A stretch of DNA of 8,372 nt from SZUA-22 sp039714835 (GTDB lineage: Bacteria; Bacteroidota; Ignavibacteria; Ignavibacteriales; Melioribacteraceae). Location of the stretch: positions 1-8,372 of the forward strand of contig JBDLIN010000173.1 of NCBI GenBank assembly GCA_039714835.1, read 5' to 3'. Position numbers and translations under genes: made by a program. The notes beneath the pieces were generated by a model that did not search any database, was not told where the DNA came from, and worked only from the letters and a program-made list of their open reading frames with translations. Below are positions 5,354-8,372 of the stretch, one piece after another (within the stretch, counting starts at the first letter, position 1; the number at the start of each line of letters is the position of its first letter).

Positions 5354-5881
5354 TTAATAAATTCCATTAGTTAAACTTGATGATTCTCCAATTTTGTAAC
5401 GCTCCTTTCCAACATTTTCCCTGACGCTTTTCAAAAAATCTCCAAAATCATCAGTATGTAATTTTTCATGTTCCTTCAACCATCCATTGAATCCTTCATG
5501 TTTATATAAGTCGCTGAAGAGATGGCTATTTGCATCAGGCATTAACCCTTCATTTTTTGAAACTTGGTAAAACAGCCAAACTGTCCAGATAAAGGTAGCA
5601 GCCATCATGTTAAATCTCATACGGTCATTTCGATTTAAGTCATCAAAATTATTTATCCCTTTTATCCATATCTCAGCATTATTGGATGTCAGTACCATTT
5701 CTCTAAAAACATTAAAGTCTTCATTAACGGAGTGCCATGTCTGAGTTTTTGTTGATTGGATAGAACTTGCTAATTGTTTGGAATTTAATTTGACTTGAAC
5801 AGCGACATAGATTAACGTTATAATGACTGCAGTAGTTCCGACTATTTCGAATACAGCACTAAATACTTCCCAATTTGTCAT
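5354..5881 (-). CDS. Single-helix membrane-anchored protein of unknown function
   Basis: A 175-residue protein with one N-terminal membrane helix (about 8-30, VFSAVFEIVGTTAVIITLIY) followed by a polar, mostly helical domain. The helix, then QVKLNSKQLASS (29-40), matches a widespread but uncharacterised architecture in environmental bacteria: a short start, a glycine-containing helix around E-I-V-G, then a basic region. A second hydrophobic patch, FIWTVWLFYQ (about 97-106), is short and rich in Trp and probably lies inside the soluble part. No catalytic motif is visible. The start ATG at 5879-5881 lies 17 bp after the 63-residue ORF, consistent with one minus-strand transcript; repeat R2 follows its 3' end. 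Confidence 0.75.
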   Translation of the reverse strand: MTNWEVFSAVFEIVGTTAVIITLIYVAVQVKLNSKQLASSIQSTKTQTWHSVNEDFNVFREMVLTSNNAEIWIKGINNFDDLNRNDRMRFNMMAATFIWTVWLFYQVSKNEGLMPDANSHLFSDLYKHEGFNGWLKEHEKLHTDDFGDFLKSVRENVGKERYKIGESSSLTNGIY

Positions 5882-5898
5882 ATATATTTGCTCTTTGA

Positions 5899-6090
5899 TT
5901 AATTTAAATCCATTTCAAGTATTTGTTTTCCAATTTCCCTAGCCATCGTTTTGTAATTATATATTTCTCTATTATACTTTCTAATATCATCTTGAATTTC
6001 AATAACCTGGTTGAAATAGAATGGATCCGTAAGAAAATAATCAATCGCCTCGTTGTTTAATTCCCTTATTTTAACAAGATCATCATTCAC
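5899..6090 (-). CDS. Small charged hypothetical protein (GTG start)
   Basis: A 63-residue frame starting at GTG (6088-6090); no ATG is available in frame and a stop lies twelve codons upstream. The product is highly charged and helical, with many Asp, Glu, Asn, Tyr and Lys, and has no signal or membrane segment. An AAGGAG motif on the minus strand lies about 16 bases before the GTG, too far for normal use, and fits better an ATG (6103-6105) that opens only a four-codon frame. The gene may therefore be the remnant of a longer one or a real small protein translated with its neighbours. Only 17 bp separate it from the next gene downstream. Confidence 0.4.
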   Translation of the reverse strand: MNDDLVKIRELNNEAIDYFLTDPFYFNQVIEIQDDIRKYNREIYNYKTMAREIGKQILEMDLN

Positions 6091-6143
6091 AATGACACTG
6101 ACATGGCTCCTTATAGCTCAAGAGCCAACAGAGCTTTTTCATT

Positions 6144-7022
6144 TCAATCTTGAGGAGCAAAATCTGAATTCCAGATATCATGTGTGATATTCCAGTTTCC
6201 ATCTTTATCTTTCTGCCAGCTACTAATAAATTTTCCTTTATCAAAGAGGTTCCCTTGTGCATCAAAATTCTTATATATCCCCCTTACACCTGCTTGATTG
6301 GCGCTCCCCCATATTTCAACAGGTTCTAATTCGGTTTTTAACTTCGGGAATGAATTAACAAAAGCTCTAATTGCGTCAACACCTTCCAATAGTTCCTGGT
6401 TTGGCACCATATAAAATGTTCTTTCATTATATCTATTAATGTAGGGAGTTCTATCTCCTTTATTCCAGCTCTCTTCCATGACTTTGTAGTTGTTAAGGAT
6501 ATATTCACGGTCTTTTGCAGACAAGGTAGATGGATTCAGAGCTTTTGAAATTTCTTCATTAAAACTGTCATCAAAGTACTGATGCCAGGCTAATACTTTG
6601 CCTTGTTCATTGAATAGGTATAAACCGTGTACTTGAACATTGATGTTTACACCAGATTTGTCGTGCGTACCAGTAAATCTTATCCAATCCTGTACCCAAG
6701 TGCCTCCTTTCTCGTATTCTATAGCATCCGGATAGGTCCCTTTATCATCTGTGGCCTTTTTATTGAAGACCCCTTCCCACCATTCAATAACACTTTCAAA
6801 TGATTCCCTGGATCTTATTGAATAATATCCATTCACAAATAAATGCACAGAATCGGCTAACGATGATAGGAACAATTCCTTGTCATCATTCACAAAAGCA
6901 GCCCATAAGGCCCTGGATTTATCAATCATCTCATGTTCTGAGTAGACAGTACCATTTTTCTTTTGTGCATTTGCAGCATAACATACACTTGCTACGAGTA
7001 ATAAAATCGCAATTCTTTTCAT
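6144..7022 (-). CDS. Secreted protein with two SnoaL/NTF2-like domains
   Basis: A 292-residue protein with a signal peptide (MKRIAILLLVASVCYAANAQ; cleavage probably after ANA at residue 19), placing it in the periplasm or outside the cell. Two cone-fold SnoaL/NTF2-like halves follow: residues about 30-165 (RALWAAFVNDDKELFLSSLA to HGLYLFNEQGKVLAWHQYFD) and about 170-290 (NYKVMEESWNKGD to GKFISSWQKDKDGNWNITHD). The second half keeps the classic pattern of a helix with WN(K)GD, then a GVDAIRAFVNS helix, and a terminal sheet ending in W-x-I-x-H-D-x-W. Members bind small hydrophobic ligands or act as isomerases, hydrolases or stress-related proteins; no catalytic set can be assigned here. The ATG at 7020-7022 gives an intact signal peptide. 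A 13-bp palindrome lies 39 bp upstream and may be an operator. Confidence 0.85.
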   Translation of the reverse strand: MKRIAILLLVASVCYAANAQKKNGTVYSEHEMIDKSRALWAAFVNDDKELFLSSLADSVHLFVNGYYSIRSRESFESVIEWWEGVFNKKATDDKGTYPDAIEYEKGGTWVQDWIRFTGTHDKSGVNINVQVHGLYLFNEQGKVLAWHQYFDDSFNEEISKALNPSTLSAKDREYILNNYKVMEESWNKGDRTPYINRYNERTFYMVPNQELLEGVDAIRAFVNSFPKLKTELEPVEIWGSANQAGVRGIYKNFDAQGNLFDKGKFISSWQKDKDGNWNITHDIWNSDFAPQD

Positions 7023-7060
7023 GATCAGTGAAGTTTAGTTAATAGTATCTAGTTAGTTTT

Positions 7061-7073
7061 AGTAGATTCTACT
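7061..7073. promoter_or_regulatory. 13-bp perfect palindrome upstream of the NTF2-like gene
   Basis: AGTAGA-T-TCTACT is a perfect odd-length palindrome, 39 to 51 bp upstream of the minus-strand start at 7022, a usual place for a promoter operator. The regulator is unknown, and chance is possible in AT-rich DNA. Confidence 0.3.
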
Positions 7074-7131
7074 TGTTTATAAGCAGAGCTTTAAGGTGGT
7101 TATTTGATGGAGGTTATGGATAGATGCGGAC

Positions 7132-7200
7132 TAGAAATATTTACCACACATTTCCATGTTCCTATCTCATAGGCATGGTCGGCCACACCATATATTTCTA
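7132..7200. other. Nested inverted repeats between DUF6090-like and NTF2-like genes
   Basis: Three sets of complementary arms are nested: TAGAAATAT/ATATTTCTA (7132-7140 with 7192-7200), CCATG/CATGG (7154-7158 with 7174-7178) and CCTAT/ATAGG (7161-7165 with 7169-7173). The two inner sets form a continuous ten-pair stem with a 3-nt loop and a TT bulge on one side. The structure starts 21 bp past the stop of the upstream minus-strand gene, so it could end or process that transcript or form part of the leader of the next gene. No T-run follows on the minus strand, and the ends do not match integron attC boxes. Confidence 0.5.
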
Positions 7201-7221
7201 CCGGGGTCAAAATTAAACTTA

Positions 7222-7983
7222 TCACATCCGAAGCTTTGAAGATTTCTTCATTAATCTTAAAATACCTTCAATCTCCTCCCTGGCAGCTTCAAGTACCAGG
7301 TTTTGATCCTGAATGTTAATCTTCATTACCATAATTTCATGGAAGATAGCTGGATCTCTCCGGAAATCGTCAAATGAAAAATTCGGGAAATCATAATCCA
7401 GTTCAAGTCCGCTGTAGAATCTGGCAATATCGTTTGTAATAATTTTCGGGATAACCCGATCTACGAATTGTCGCGTTTTAGCTTTAACTCCTTCCTGCGT
7501 TCCAGTTTCGTAATCTATTTCTCTACCGTAATAATTTGCCAGGGACATCCTCAGGGAATCGTTTCTAATCAGGTTGACTGATTCTGCAGATATCATCGTA
7601 TTATAAGCTATAAAATTGGGATAAAAGTGTTCGAAATGACCCATTGTATAAAAGAGACCGGCAATTTGCATCGAGTAGTCATCCCCATCCTCGCGACTCG
7701 CCATAATCTTTAAAGTCTCATTTATACAACTATCCTTTAGCTCGTTAAAGGAGAAAACTTTTTCAAGTTCACTGAGATCGGAAACGAGACTTTTCCGGAT
7801 TTCTTCTAAGTATATAATCTCTTTTTGGTGTTGAATTCGTTCTTCATTCCAGTTATCGACCTGTAAAGCAATCAATACTCCTGCCACAATGAGAATAAAT
7901 TCCATAGCTGCATAGAATAAATAATTGCCTGTACTTTTTTCGGAGATGAAACTGCGTCTGACCTTTCTCAGAAATGGGATCAT
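7222..7983 (-). CDS. DUF6090-like membrane protein
   Basis: A 253-residue protein with the hallmark N-terminus of DUF6090-type proteins, which are frequent and often multicopy in marine Bacteroidota: basic residues (MIPFLRKVRR), then a conserved segment GNYLFYAAMEFILIVAGVLI continuing into ALQVDNWNEER (to residue 49). One membrane helix is predicted at about 24-41, followed by a coiled-coil-like stretch (about 45-80) and a soluble helical domain. Length is usual for the family. Function is unknown. The ATG at 7981-7983 has no Shine-Dalgarno but starts exactly where family members do. It is first in the minus-strand series, and its upstream region holds tandem 14-bp AT-rich repeats and repeat R3. 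Confidence 0.85.
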   Translation of the reverse strand: MIPFLRKVRRSFISEKSTGNYLFYAAMEFILIVAGVLIALQVDNWNEERIQHQKEIIYLEEIRKSLVSDLSELEKVFSFNELKDSCINETLKIMASREDGDDYSMQIAGLFYTMGHFEHFYPNFIAYNTMISAESVNLIRNDSLRMSLANYYGREIDYETGTQEGVKAKTRQFVDRVIPKIITNDIARFYSGLELDYDFPNFSFDDFRRDPAIFHEIMVMKINIQDQNLVLEAAREEIEGILRLMKKSSKLRM

Positions 7984-8040
7984 ATAAATTTTGAATGGAC
8001 TAATTATTACACTTCCCCTCAGACTTATGTAGGTAACATA

Positions 8041-8064
8041 TATAAGTATTTAAATATAAGTATT
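8041..8064 (+). repeat. Two tandem AT-rich 14-bp units
   Basis: TATAAGTATT occurs at 8041-8050 and 8055-8064, separated by TAAA, giving a 14-bp period. It lies in the divergent region between the DUF6090-like and lipoprotein genes and may hold promoter or regulator sites for either; AT-rich chance repetition is possible. Confidence 0.4.
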
Positions 8065-8067
8065 ATT

Positions 8068-8138
8068 CTTCAAATTACCGGGGGCTGATAGCACTACCGC
8101 ATAACCATCATTAGATGAAACAAATATCTAAGGGTTAC
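8068..8138 (+). repeat. Degenerate copy R3 of the structured repeat
   Basis: The first 20 bases match the start of R2 at 16 positions (C-T-CAAAT then GGGGGCTG at 8080-8087), and GCACTACCGC (8091-8100) aligns with the R1 segment at 11-20. The G/C main stem is replaced by TAACC/GGTTA (8102-8106 with 8133-8137) around an inner TTAGAT/ATCTAA pairing (8111-8116 with 8126-8131), so the two-tier hairpin is retained with different bases. The TGACGG tail is absent. Unlike R1 and R2, it lies upstream of genes on both sides. Confidence 0.5.
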
Positions 8139-8211
8139 GTTTAAACTAAAAGCTGTAATTGCATTTGACTGTCCAGATCAATCAGGAATTTAACCATTTA
8201 ACCCAATTATT

Positions 8212-8372
8212 ATGAAAAAACACATCTTTTTACTTCTCATTTTAGGATTCATGTTGTCCTGTTCCGGTGGAGCAAATAGTCCAACTGAAGGAGCTGATTC
8301 CTCACAAGAGCAAATTGAAGCTATTGAACAATCGACCCAAAGATTAGAAGCAGTAATGGATTCTGCAGAAGC
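8212..8372 (+). CDS. Small lipoprotein, 3' end outside window
   Basis: The first 53 codons are visible. MKKHIFLLLILGFMLSC is a lipoprotein signal peptide with a lipobox ending at Cys17 (MLS-C), which would be lipidated and anchor the protein in a membrane. Ser and Gly directly after Cys favour surface or outer-membrane placement, though sorting cannot be settled here. The following stretch is acidic, and from about residue 32 (QEQIEAIEQSTQRLEAVMDS) has heptad-like spacing suggesting a coiled coil. No Shine-Dalgarno is seen; TGCATTTG (8160-8167) resembles the Bacteroidota -7 element TAnnTTTG. Family not recognised. Confidence 0.75.
   Translation, partial: MKKHIFLLLILGFMLSCSGGANSPTEGADSSQEQIEAIEQSTQRLEAVMDSAE

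Noticed and set aside
6114..6135. AGCTC/GAGCT stem followed by five T on the plus strand
   Set aside because: No plus-strand gene lies upstream to need a terminator, the stem has only five pairs with a long loop, and the minus strand lacks a T-run.

Overview
The window looks like an AT-rich accessory stretch of a Bacteroidota chromosome, probably a marine or environmental Cytophagia- or Balneola-like bacterium. This rests on a DUF6090-type membrane protein, a short Bacteroidota-style Crp/Fnr regulator, a small secreted lipoprotein, and mostly Shine-Dalgarno-poor, A/T-rich start regions. Nothing here fixes the genus.

Layout. Bases 1-100 hold a structured repeat (called R1 here), just beyond the 3' end of a minus-strand pair: a Crp/Fnr-family regulator (932-1489) followed by a DltE-like short-chain dehydrogenase (112-861), with a 27-bp inverted repeat in the gap between them. 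Next on the minus strand are a four-helix membrane protein (1632-2042), bracketed by a nearly identical 20-bp inverted repeat pair, and an unrecognised 136-aa ORF (2269-2679). Two plus-strand genes follow: an isoprenylcysteine-methyltransferase-like membrane enzyme (2730-3290) and a large HxxxDG acyltransferase-fold protein (3388-4965). A likely terminator and a gene-poor stretch (4966-5353) lead into the second structured repeat (R2).

From 5354 to 7983 all genes are on the minus strand. In transcription order they are a DUF6090-like membrane protein, a secreted protein with two SnoaL/NTF2-like domains, a small 63-aa ORF, and a single-helix membrane-anchored protein. R2 lies just past the end of this series. 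A degenerate third repeat copy (R3) sits at 8068-8138, and a plus-strand lipoprotein gene (8212 onward) runs off the window.

The genes do not form one recognisable pathway. Plausible functional pairs are regulator plus dehydrogenase, and methyltransferase plus acyltransferase (perhaps lipid or small-molecule modification). The most unusual signal is non-coding. The R repeat keeps paired arms while loop sequences change, and R1 and R2 carry a shared tail motif, TGACGG-N4-GTTGACG; a related tail without the rest of R lies past the acyltransferase gene. Those three tails all lie just past gene 3' ends. Together with the small bracketed gene at 1632-2042, this suggests a mosaic of inserted modules. 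No integrase, transposase, tRNA, CRISPR array or canonical attC site was found.
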